Source of the DNA: an uncultured Bacilli bacterium
Lineage (GTDB): Bacteria > Bacillota_I > Bacilli_A > RF39 > UBA660
Reading direction: 5' to 3'
Assembly (NCBI GenBank): GCA_947627145.1
Contig: CANQUW010000025.1
Span: 1-13,022 of the forward strand
DNA length: 13,022 nucleotides
Part shown: piece after piece, positions 6,771 to 13,022 of the stretch
Layout of the letters: every line of letters begins with the position of its first letter
Position numbering within the stretch: position 1 is the first letter of the stretch
Notes under the pieces: generated by a model
The model's database searches: none
Seen by the model: only the letters and a program-made list of their open reading frames with translations
Told to the model about the DNA's origin: nothing
Program-made: the position numbers and the translations under genes

Positions 6771-6783
6771 AGCTTTATTTTTT
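6746..6783 (+). terminator. Strong rho-independent terminator of lemA-pta
   Basis: A perfect 13-bp stem AAGCTCTATAAAC / GTTTATAGAGCTT (6746-6758 and 6763-6775) with an AAAA loop, followed by TATTTTTT. The left arm and loop are inside pta and the stop codon (6768-6770) is inside the right arm. There is no T-run on the minus-strand side, so it should work mainly for pta; I see no separate good terminator for the convergent ung gene that ends at 6806. Confidence 0.9.
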
Positions 6784-6805
6784 ATATTTAATTGTAAAAA
6801 CAAAA

Positions 6806-7468
6806 TTATTCTATACTCCAATTAATTTCTTTAAGTCCTTTTGATTTTAAAAAATTATTAGTTTTAGAAAAAGGCTTACTTCCAAAAAAACCGTTATTAG
6901 CAGAATATGGAGAAGGATGAGGAGACTCAATAATATAATGTATTTTATTTGTTATAAATTCTCTTTTACTTCTTGCATAACTTCCCCATAATATAAATAC
7001 TACAGGTGTTGTTTTTTCATTAATTATTTTTATAACTTCATCAGTAAATCTTTCCCAACCTTTACCCTTATGAGAAGTAGGATTATGTTCTTCTACCGTT
7101 AGGACAGAATTTAAAAGTAATACTCCTTCTCTTGCCCAAGGTTTAAGTGAATTACTATTTGGAAAAGGTATTCCTAAATCATCTTCTAATTCTTTAAATA
7201 TATTTTGAAGTGAAGGTGGTTTTCTAACACTATTACTAACAGAGAACGAAAGTCCTTCTGCTTGCTTTGGTCCATGATAAGGATCTTGTCCAAGTATAAC
7301 TACTTTAACAGAAGAAAAATCAGTATACCTAAAAGCATTAAATATTTCATTTTTTTTAGGATATATCGTTTTATTTTTATACTCTAAAGATATATAATTT
7401 AATAAATCTTTAAAATACTCTTTCTCATATTCATCTTCTAAATAATAATCCCATTCATTACCTATCAT
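6806..7468 (-). CDS. ung: Uracil-DNA glycosylase, family 1
   Basis: Ung removes uracil from DNA arising by cytosine deamination or dUMP incorporation, starting base excision repair. The 220-aa length is standard. Family 1 motifs are complete: G60-Q-D62-P-Y-H65 with Asp62 as the water-activating residue and Tyr64 in the uracil pocket, LLLN120 for uracil recognition, and the DNA-intercalation loop H184-P-S-P-Y-S189, where Tyr stands in place of the more usual Leu of HPSPLS. The Shine-Dalgarno AGGTG lies 7 bases before the ATG. It is the last gene of the seven-gene minus-strand run, 13 bases after rlmH. No clear terminator follows; the pta terminator hairpin lies about 30-60 bases downstream on the opposite strand and lacks a T-run for this direction. 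Confidence 0.97.
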   Translation of the reverse strand: MIGNEWDYYLEDEYEKEYFKDLLNYISLEYKNKTIYPKKNEIFNAFRYTDFSSVKVVILGQDPYHGPKQAEGLSFSVSNSVRKPPSLQNIFKELEDDLGIPFPNSNSLKPWAREGVLLLNSVLTVEEHNPTSHKGKGWERFTDEVIKIINEKTTPVVFILWGSYARSKREFITNKIHYIIESPHPSPYSANNGFFGSKPFSKTNNFLKSKGLKEINWSIE

Positions 7469-7481
7469 TATAAATCACCTA

Positions 7482-7937
7482 CTACTTATGATAACTCTCA
7501 TTATTAATAATTTTAAAAGCTCTATAAATTTGCTCTAAAAGAATAACTCTAAATAATTGATGAGGATAAGTCATACGAGAAAAAGATAATTTTAAATTAG
7601 CTTTTTCTTTTATAGAATTATCTATACCTAAACTTCCCCCAATTATAAAATTAATATTACTATAATTAATAAATACATTATCTAGTTTCTTTGCAAATGA
7701 TAAAGAAGATAATTCTTCTCCTTCTATAGCAAGCACTATATTATAATCTTTATCATTTATATATTTATCTATATTAATAGCTTCTTTTTTCATTATATCT
7801 AAATCACTATATTTAGATTCATCTTTTACTTCTATTATTTCTAACTTAGTATATTTACTAAGTCTTTTAGAATACTCATCTATTGCATCTCTTAAATATT
7901 TTTCTTTTATTTTTCCAACACATATAATTCTTATCAT
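7482..7937 (-). CDS. rlmH: RlmH, 23S rRNA pseudouridine-1915 N3-methyltransferase
   Basis: RlmH methylates pseudouridine 1915 in helix 69 of 23S rRNA, on the assembled ribosome, using SAM in a SPOUT trefoil-knot fold. The 151-aa protein is slightly shorter than the usual 155-159. It starts MIRIICVGKIKEKYLRDAI, has the SAM-site glycine run FIIGGSLGI (about 97-105), the knot segment MTYPHQLFRVILLEQIYRAF (122-141), and ends in YHK, the nearly invariant RlmH C-terminus. Its ATG overlaps the walJ TGA as ATGA and has no strong Shine-Dalgarno nearby, so translation probably depends on ribosomes finishing walJ. The walJ-rlmH neighbourhood is conserved in Bacilli, where htrC may lie between them; here they are directly fused by overlap. 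Confidence 0.97.
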   Translation of the reverse strand: MIRIICVGKIKEKYLRDAIDEYSKRLSKYTKLEIIEVKDESKYSDLDIMKKEAINIDKYINDKDYNIVLAIEGEELSSLSFAKKLDNVFINYSNINFIIGGSLGIDNSIKEKANLKLSFSRMTYPHQLFRVILLEQIYRAFKIINNESYHK

Positions 7938-8698
7938 ACTTCTATTAATGGTCCTTCCTCTTCTTGTATTGCAATTAATACTTCTATATCATCTCTATTA
8001 ATATCTTTAAGTTTTGAAACAGTAGCATTCATTGCTTTTTCTTCTGTATTATTTTTCTCACTAAGATGGGCAAGTACTACATGATGAGTATTAACACTCA
8101 CTAATTTAGAAATATACGAAGCAGCCATTTCATTAGATAAATGTCCAACATCTGATAAAACTCTTTGTTTTAAACATGGAGGATATGGTCCTTCCATTAA
8201 CATTTCCACATCATGATTACTCTCTATTAAATATAAATCCTTACCCATTATTTTATTATAATTTTTTTTATTTATATAACCAGTATCAGTAATATATGCA
8301 ATAGATTTATGTGAACTTTCAAATATATATCCAACAGAACAATCTGCATCATGAGAAGTATTAAAATAGGATATGTTAATGTCACCTATTTTAAAATTAT
8401 CATCTATTACAACTATCCTATCTGTACTTATAAATTCACTAAGTTCATATACCATATCTCTTGGTGCATATACTAAAATATTATTTTTTTTAACTGTCGT
8501 AGCAAGTCCTTTAATATGATCATTATGACAATGAGTAATTAAAATACCATTAAAATCATCTATTGTATAATTTAATTTTTCAAGTGCTTTCTTAAGTCTT
8601 AAATTAGAAATACCTATATCTATAATAAGTTTAGTATCATCACTTATTATGATTGATGAATTTCCTTTAGAACCACTAGCTAAAGTTTTAAATTTCAT
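7934..8698 (-). CDS. walJ: WalJ (YycJ) metallo-beta-lactamase-fold hydrolase
   Basis: The 254-aa cytosolic protein is a full-length WalJ/YycJ. It opens with KTLASGSKGNSS, typical for the family, and carries the metal-binding H56-C-H58-N-D60-H61, then HDADCSVGY (116-124), TDTGY (137-141) with the bridging Asp138, ESNHD (159-163), SDVGHLSN (182-189) and AHLSEKNN (210-217). YycJ proteins are nucleases linked to DNA repair in Bacillus, while in streptococci and staphylococci walJ is tied to the WalRK wall-stress system by gene position and phenotype. Here no walR, walK, walH or walI is present; an M23 peptidase precedes it instead. The start codon overlaps the stop of that peptidase gene by one base (TAATG), with only a weak AGCAGG upstream, so translational coupling is likely. 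Confidence 0.96.
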   Translation of the reverse strand: MKFKTLASGSKGNSSIIISDDTKLIIDIGISNLRLKKALEKLNYTIDDFNGILITHCHNDHIKGLATTVKKNNILVYAPRDMVYELSEFISTDRIVVIDDNFKIGDINISYFNTSHDADCSVGYIFESSHKSIAYITDTGYINKKNYNKIMGKDLYLIESNHDVEMLMEGPYPPCLKQRVLSDVGHLSNEMAASYISKLVSVNTHHVVLAHLSEKNNTEEKAMNATVSKLKDINRDDIEVLIAIQEEEGPLIEV

Positions 8699-10185
8699 TA
8701 GTATAAACCTGCTGGATTTATAGCTTTTCCACTTCTATAAGGATAACCAGTCCAAAGTGAAAAGTGTAAGTGTACTCCTGTTGCATTTCCTGTCTGTCCC
8801 ATACCACCAATTACTTGTCCTTTCACTACATTAGCACCAGCTGATACTTTTAAACAACCTTTACACATATGTGCATACATTGTAAAATAACCATTATGAT
8901 GATCTATCAAAACAGCCTCACCACTACCTATAAATATACCATTTCCTGCAGCAACTACTGTTCCACTTTGAGCAGCAAATATATTAGAACCATATCCACA
9001 ACCAGCTATATCCATACCATCATGTAAGCTTCCCCAACGATATCCAAATGGAGAAGATGTTGTAGAACATGAAGCAGGCCATCCCCACTCACCACGAGTA
9101 GCAACAACTGCACCATATCCTCCACCTGTATAATTACTTTCTTTTCCACCTTTAACAATTTTTTCTTTTATAGGTTCTTTAATAACTTCCGTATTAACAG
9201 TAACAACACTAGTAGTTTCACCATTTACTTTTTGTATTTTTTGAGTAACTTTATTTTCTCCATTAACACCTTTTTGAACAACTTCAGTAGTTCCCATAGG
9301 TTTATTATCATCATAAGTAGTCTCAGTCTCAAAATTTTTCTCTTCTTTTACAACAACATGATCTTCTTCAACTAAATTAAATTGTGGTTTTAATACACCA
9401 ATTGTTACTTCTTCACCAGAATAAAGTAAAGCATTTTCATCTTGGAAAGAATCATTAGCAATTAAAAACTCTTCAGTAGAAATCTTATTATTAAATGATA
9501 TATCAGAAATAGTATCTCCATCTTGTACTGTATATTTCTGTTGTTCTTTAGTAGTTCCAAATAATAAATATTTACTAAGCTCTACATTATCCATATATAT
9601 CTTTTTATTAACAGGTATTCTTTGTTTCTTTATAGAAATATTATTTTGTATATAAACATTTTCTATAATAGAACCAGTATCTTTAATTTCTCCTTGAGTA
9701 CCATCTTTGTAAGCTTTATATTTATCTTGATCTACAAATGATTTTACTGTATTATCAACGGAATCAGAAAATACTTTTTTATCAAGTACATAAATAACTT
9801 GATCTTTGCCTTTCTTAGCTTTTCCTTCATTAACATTTTGTTTTACACCTTTTATTTTTATTGCATAACCATCTATAGTAAAAGGAGATTTATTTTCAAG
9901 TTTTTTATAAATTTCTTTTACAGTAGATAAATCTTCATTATAAGTAATCTCTTTTTTTATATCTAATGTATCAGGAGCATAAACTTTATCTACATCAAAT
10001 TTTTCTTTTAGATGCTCTTGTTGTTTATCTATGTAGTTTTCAAGTTCTTTCTCACTTTTTATAATACCTAAAGATTTACCTTCTAAATAAACTCTATAAA
10101 CTTTATGAGGTTCATTGCTTTTAAATCCAGTACCAATTACACAGACTAAAAGTAATAATATAATAATTATATTTTTCTTTTTCAT
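8698..10185 (-). CDS. Secreted or anchored LysM-G5-M23 peptidoglycan endopeptidase
   Basis: A 495-aa predicted wall hydrolase. Order: basic start and hydrophobic signal or anchor (about 5-20; no lipobox, since Val precedes Cys15), an unrecognised alpha/beta region (about 27-210), a LysM domain (about 216-265, starting KYTVQDGDTISDIS) for glycan binding, a G5 domain (about 273-347), a Gly/Ser linker, and a C-terminal M23 (LytM-like) metallopeptidase. Catalytic residues are complete: H388-D-G-M-D392 and H474 as zinc ligands, with H439 (YAHM) and H472 (H-L-H) as catalytic histidines, so it should be active on peptide cross-bridges. Four Cys lie in the M23 domain (373, 396, 441, 444). AAAGGAGG (10193-10200), a perfect Shine-Dalgarno inside the dnaB 3' end, is 7 bases from the ATG, which overlaps the dnaB stop as ATGA. 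It occupies the slot of walRKHI. Confidence 0.93.
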   Translation of the reverse strand: MKKKNIIIILLLLVCVIGTGFKSNEPHKVYRVYLEGKSLGIIKSEKELENYIDKQQEHLKEKFDVDKVYAPDTLDIKKEITYNEDLSTVKEIYKKLENKSPFTIDGYAIKIKGVKQNVNEGKAKKGKDQVIYVLDKKVFSDSVDNTVKSFVDQDKYKAYKDGTQGEIKDTGSIIENVYIQNNISIKKQRIPVNKKIYMDNVELSKYLLFGTTKEQQKYTVQDGDTISDISFNNKISTEEFLIANDSFQDENALLYSGEEVTIGVLKPQFNLVEEDHVVVKEEKNFETETTYDDNKPMGTTEVVQKGVNGENKVTQKIQKVNGETTSVVTVNTEVIKEPIKEKIVKGGKESNYTGGGYGAVVATRGEWGWPASCSTTSSPFGYRWGSLHDGMDIAGCGYGSNIFAAQSGTVVAAGNGIFIGSGEAVLIDHHNGYFTMYAHMCKGCLKVSAGANVVKGQVIGGMGQTGNATGVHLHFSLWTGYPYRSGKAINPAGLY

Positions 10186-11534
10186 GCCTCTTCCTCCTTT
10201 TCATATTCTTTTTGCATACTTAAAAAAGTAGATGTATTCTTTTTAAATAAAAGTTTTATATCAGCAGTAGGTCCATTACGATGTTTTAATACAAGTAATT
10301 CACTTATACTGATATCATCATCACGTCTTAATTCTTTTTTATAATAGTCTTCTCTATAAAGGAATGCTACTATATCAGCATCTTGTTCGATTGAACCAGA
10401 TTCACGTAAGTCACTCATAATTGGTTTTTTATCTTCACGTCCTTCAACTGCACGAGAAAGTTGCGCAAGAGCAATTATTGGAACACCAAGTTCCATAGCT
10501 AAAGTTTTAAGACTACGTGAGATATCAGATACCTCTTGTTGACGATTAGTTCCATAATTTTTACCACCAGATATTAATTGTAAATAATCGATTATGACAA
10601 TACCAAGTCCCTCATCACTACTAGCAAGCCTTCTACATTTAGCTTTAATCTCCCCAATAGTAATACCTGGAGTATCATCTATATAAAGATTAGTATTTTC
10701 AATTTGAGAAATAGCCTCATCCACTCTTTTCCAATCATCATTTAATAAATTTCCTGTACGAAGCTTATAACCTTCTATTTGTCCAAGAGACGATATCATT
10801 CTATTAGCAAGTTGTTCAGCACCCATCTCTAAGTTGAATACTGCAACTGCTTTAGAAGTTGACTGAGCAATTGACGTTGCTATATTTAAAGCAAATGCAG
10901 TTTTACCCATAGCAGGACGAGCAGCAATTATTATAAATTCATTTTCATGAAAACCACTTGTAAGTTTATCTAAATCATAAAACCCACTAGCAAGACCAGT
11001 TATTTCTCCACGAGTATCAGCAAGTTTTTCTAAATTAGCTTGTGCTTTATTCATAACTTCTTTAATAGAACGAAATTCACTAGTTTGCCTCTTTTTAATA
11101 TTTAAAATTTTTCTTTCAGCTTCATCTAATAAAAGATTAACATCATCATTACTCTGATACCCACTAGTAGCAATATCAGTAGCAGTATTAATTAAACTTC
11201 TAGTAATATATGCCTCTTCTACATTTTTTATATAATAAGAAACATTACTAGCAGTAGGTACAAAATTAACAAGTTCTGTTAAATACTCAACTCCCCCAAC
11301 TTCTACTAAACTATTTTCTTTTTTTAATTTAGAAGTAATAGTAGTAAGATCAATAGGAGTCTTTTCATTAGATAAATCTAGCATTGCTTTAAAAATCTTA
11401 CCATTTCTTTCATTATAAAATTGTTCAGGAGTAAGTACATCACTTGCTTTTTGTAAAGCTTCTTTGCTCAAAAAACATGCACCTATTACTGATTGTTCAG
11501 CATCAATATCATTAGGCATTACTCTACCTGGCAT
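10182..11534 (-). CDS. dnaB: Replicative DNA helicase DnaB (DnaC in Bacillus naming)
   Basis: The hexameric 5'-3' helicase that unwinds DNA at the replication fork and binds primase through its N-terminal domain. The protein is 450 aa from the ATG at 11532-11534. The N-domain begins at PNDIDAEQSVIG; after the linker come Walker A ARPAMGKT (205-212), the FNLEM motif (about 233-237), Walker B IVIIDYLQL (312-320), the DnaB block DLRESGSIEQDADIVAFLYR, and the arginine-finger stretch KHRNGPT (417-423). An in-frame GTG at 11541-11543 lies inside the Shine-Dalgarno AGGTG (11541-11545), which also overlaps the rplI stop, so the ATG 6 bases later is the start. The rplI-dnaB order is conserved in Bacillota. 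The end of the gene doubles as the ribosome binding site of the M23 gene. Confidence 0.98.
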   Translation of the reverse strand: MPGRVMPNDIDAEQSVIGACFLSKEALQKASDVLTPEQFYNERNGKIFKAMLDLSNEKTPIDLTTITSKLKKENSLVEVGGVEYLTELVNFVPTASNVSYYIKNVEEAYITRSLINTATDIATSGYQSNDDVNLLLDEAERKILNIKKRQTSEFRSIKEVMNKAQANLEKLADTRGEITGLASGFYDLDKLTSGFHENEFIIIAARPAMGKTAFALNIATSIAQSTSKAVAVFNLEMGAEQLANRMISSLGQIEGYKLRTGNLLNDDWKRVDEAISQIENTNLYIDDTPGITIGEIKAKCRRLASSDEGLGIVIIDYLQLISGGKNYGTNRQQEVSDISRSLKTLAMELGVPIIALAQLSRAVEGREDKKPIMSDLRESGSIEQDADIVAFLYREDYYKKELRRDDDISISELLVLKHRNGPTADIKLLFKKNTSTFLSMQKEYEKEEEA

Positions 11535-11540
11535 AACTAT

Positions 11541-11545
11541 CACCT
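11541..11545 (-). promoter_or_regulatory. Shine-Dalgarno that decides the dnaB start
   Basis: AGGTG overlaps the TAG stop of rplI and is 6 bases from the ATG at 11532-11534. The in-frame GTG it contains (11541-11543) would otherwise add three residues (M-I-V) to DnaB. Confidence 0.75.
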
Positions 11546-11984
11546 ACTTTGTTATTTCTATTTTTATTTTAGCATCAACCCCAGAATAAAGATGTAATAA
11601 AACTTCATGAAATCCTAAACATGTAATAGGATGTTTTATATCTATTTTAGTTTTATCAATAGAATATCCTTTTTTCTCTAAGCTTTCTTTAATTTGTTTA
11701 ACAGAAATACTACCAAACATTTTATCATTAGCACCCGTCTTAACAACAAACTTAAACTTTTCTTTTTCTAATTTTTCTTTATCTAAAAGTGCTTTTTCTT
11801 TATTTAATTTATCTTGTTTTGCTTCTCTACTTTTTAAAAGTTTTAATTCGTTTAAGTTTTTATCATTTGCAGGTTTAGCAAATCCATTTTTAATTAAATA
11901 ATTTTGTCCATAGCCATCTTTTACTTCCTTTATTTCTCCCTTTTTACCAAGTTTTCTAACATCCTTAATTAGTATTACTTTCAT
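11544..11984 (-). CDS. rplI: 50S ribosomal protein L9
   Basis: L9 binds 23S rRNA at the base of the L1 stalk and helps hold the reading frame. The 146-aa protein has the standard layout: an RNA-binding N-domain ([20 protein letters not shown] and [13 protein letters not shown], about 1-40), a long Lys/Glu-rich connecting helix (about 41-75), and a C-domain containing [11 protein letters not shown] (about 88-98) and ending IKIEITK. The start codon overlaps the stop of the DHH gene by one base (TAATG), with AGGAGGG upstream inside the end of that gene, so the ribosomal protein is probably translated both by direct binding and by coupling. The DHH-rplI-dnaB order is that of gdpP-rplI-dnaC in Bacillus. 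Confidence 0.97.
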   Translation of the reverse strand: MKVILIKDVRKLGKKGEIKEVKDGYGQNYLIKNGFAKPANDKNLNELKLLKSREAKQDKLNKEKALLDKEKLEKEKFKFVVKTGANDKMFGSISVKQIKESLEKKGYSIDKTKIDIKHPITCLGFHEVLLHLYSGVDAKIKIEITK

Positions 11985-12973
11985 TATTCAAAACCCTCCT
12001 GTTTTTTAATTAGTTTAACTAATTTTTGATTTACATTACCAATAGTTTCATCTTTAATACGAGCAGCACCATTATAAGCATCTCCTCCACCTTTAAATTC
12101 TTTAAGTATTGGACCAATATCAAAATTTCCCATACTTCTAGAACTAATTCCAACATCACTATCACTAAGTTTGCCTATAACAAAAGATGCTTCAACTCCA
12201 TTAAAGAAAAGTAATATATCTGCAACTTTAGCTAAATCTTCTCTTCTATATTTAATATAATTAGTACCTTTAGCAACAGCAACTTTATTAACTATAATAA
12301 TATCAGTAAATAATTTTTGTCTTTCAGTATATTCTTTTAAATCTTGTTTTAGTAAATATTGAACTTTTTTAGTAGAAGCTCCCAAACAAGATAAAAAGTA
12401 AGCAGAATAATATGTTTCAGCATTAGTCTTTAATGTAAAATTATTAGTATCAAGTACAATACCCGAAAGAAGTAATGTAGCATAATAAGAATCAATATTT
12501 ACTTTTAATTTCTCAACAAGTAAAGTAATCATCTCACATGTAGAAGATACATTATTATCTACAATTACTAAAGCATCTTGAATAGATTTTTTCTCATACT
12601 CATGATGGTCAATTATAATTTTTCTAGAAATTTTAGTAAGTACATCAGCATTTTGTACAAGTTCTTTTTTATTAGTATCTAATATAATAAGTAAGTTTTT
12701 CTTATGATGTGCTGAAAGTAAATCATCTACATCACTACTCTTAATAAAATTAAAACATCCCTCTTGTTCTGCTAAAATCTTACTAACACCAAGCTCATGG
12801 TTTTTATCATCGATAATAATAAAACATTCTTTTCCCAATTCTTTTACTATCAAAGCTATTCCAATACAAGCACCAATAGCATCCAAATCTAAATTTTTAT
12901 GCCCCATCAAAAACACTTTTTTAGATTTTTTAATTTGTTTTATTAGGATTTTTTTATTATCTAAAATACTCAT
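11984..12973 (-). CDS. DHH-DHHA1 phosphoesterase at the gdpP locus (stand-alone form)
   Basis: A 329-aa soluble DHH-DHHA1 phosphodiesterase. The DHH domain has all expected metal ligands: H25-K-N-L-D29-L-D31, D99 (ILDT), D122-H123-H124 and D175 (IVLDTNN). The DHHA1 part ends with [20 protein letters not shown] and then G-G-D298-A-Y-N-G-A-A. It sits where gdpP lies in Bacillus, directly before rplI, but GdpP is about 650 aa with two membrane helices, PAS and degenerate GGDEF domains before DHH; none of these is here, and a TAA lies in frame 27 bases before the ATG. It resembles the catalytic half of GdpP or the soluble Pde2/DhhP group, so c-di-AMP, pApA or nano-RNA are candidate substrates. 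The usual GGGH histidine is Asp298. AAAGGG lies 9 bases before the ATG. Confidence 0.88.
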   Translation of the reverse strand: MSILDNKKILIKQIKKSKKVFLMGHKNLDLDAIGACIGIALIVKELGKECFIIIDDKNHELGVSKILAEQEGCFNFIKSSDVDDLLSAHHKKNLLIILDTNKKELVQNADVLTKISRKIIIDHHEYEKKSIQDALVIVDNNVSSTCEMITLLVEKLKVNIDSYYATLLLSGIVLDTNNFTLKTNAETYYSAYFLSCLGASTKKVQYLLKQDLKEYTERQKLFTDIIIVNKVAVAKGTNYIKYRREDLAKVADILLFFNGVEASFVIGKLSDSDVGISSRSMGNFDIGPILKEFKGGGDAYNGAARIKDETIGNVNQKLVKLIKKQEGFE

Positions 12974-12999
12974 ACCATCAGCCCTTTCTTCTCCATTTT

Positions 13000-13005
13000 A
13001 TTATA
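13000..13005 (-). promoter_or_regulatory. Possible -10 upstream of the DHH gene
   Basis: TATAAT on the minus strand, 26 bases before the ATG of the DHH gene, would give a short leader. A -35 at 17 bases would fall just beyond the window edge, so it cannot be judged. If the frame open across this site belongs to an upstream gene, this may not be a promoter. Confidence 0.3.
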
Positions 13006-13022
13006 TAATAAATTAACCTTAA

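Noticed and set aside
10132..10170. Lipobox in the M23 peptidase around Cys15
   Set aside because: The residues before Cys15 are L-L-V; Val at -1 does not fit the Gly/Ala/Ser required.
1..13022. CRISPR arrays, insertion sequences, tRNA or rRNA genes, prophage or defence genes
   Set aside because: I looked for repeats with regular spacing, transposase motifs and tRNA-like TPsiC arms and saw none; base composition and gene style look uniform throughout, with no sign of recent transfer.

Overview
The window looks like a chromosomal core region of a very AT-rich, cell-walled member of the Bacillota, most likely the Bacilli side. The RNA polymerase delta subunit (rpoE) is a Bacilli-type marker. 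The order DHH phosphodiesterase - rplI - dnaB - ... - walJ - rlmH matches the block found near the replication origin in Bacillus and relatives. TGA is used as a stop (for example in the ATGA junctions) and Trp is TGG, so the code is standard and not the Mycoplasma code. A class A penicillin-binding protein and an M23 wall hydrolase show that a peptidoglycan wall is present. An uncultured gut-type Bacilli lineage would fit, but this is inference.

Layout. (1) Positions 1-3039, minus strand: 3'-truncated prmC, prfA, an unrecognised 224-aa gene, rpoE (delta), and a 116-aa protein resembling the DUF1934/YwiB family; several have their own promoter, and two have a hairpin at the 3' end. (2) Positions 3139-6770, plus strand: a class A PBP with its own terminator, then a two-gene lemA-pta operon with an extended -10 promoter and a 13-bp terminator hairpin. 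(3) Positions 6806-12973, minus strand: one tightly packed seven-gene run, DHH phosphodiesterase - rplI - dnaB - M23/LysM/G5 peptidase - walJ - rlmH - ung, with junctions TAATG, 9 bp, ATGA, TAATG, ATGA and 13 bp. No gene-free stretch exceeds about 110 bases.

How the genes work together. PrmC methylates the GGQ glutamine of the release factor made by its neighbour prfA. The seven-gene run mixes replication and repair (dnaB, ung), ribosome parts and modification (rplI, rlmH), nucleotide turnover (DHH protein) and wall or signalling-linked genes (M23 peptidase, walJ). The PBP builds peptidoglycan and the M23 enzyme is expected to cut it. Pta links acetyl-CoA and acetyl phosphate.

I found no wholly new multigene system; the window is mostly housekeeping. 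The points most worth a second look are the walJ operon in which an M23 hydrolase sits where Bacillus has walRKHI, the gdpP locus reduced to a soluble DHH-DHHA1 protein with Asp in place of the GGGH histidine, the 224-aa orphan between rpoE and prfA, a possible lipobox in the LemA protein, and a compact expression style (very short leaders, terminators starting inside coding sequence, GTG triplets inside Shine-Dalgarno sequences that mimic starts).
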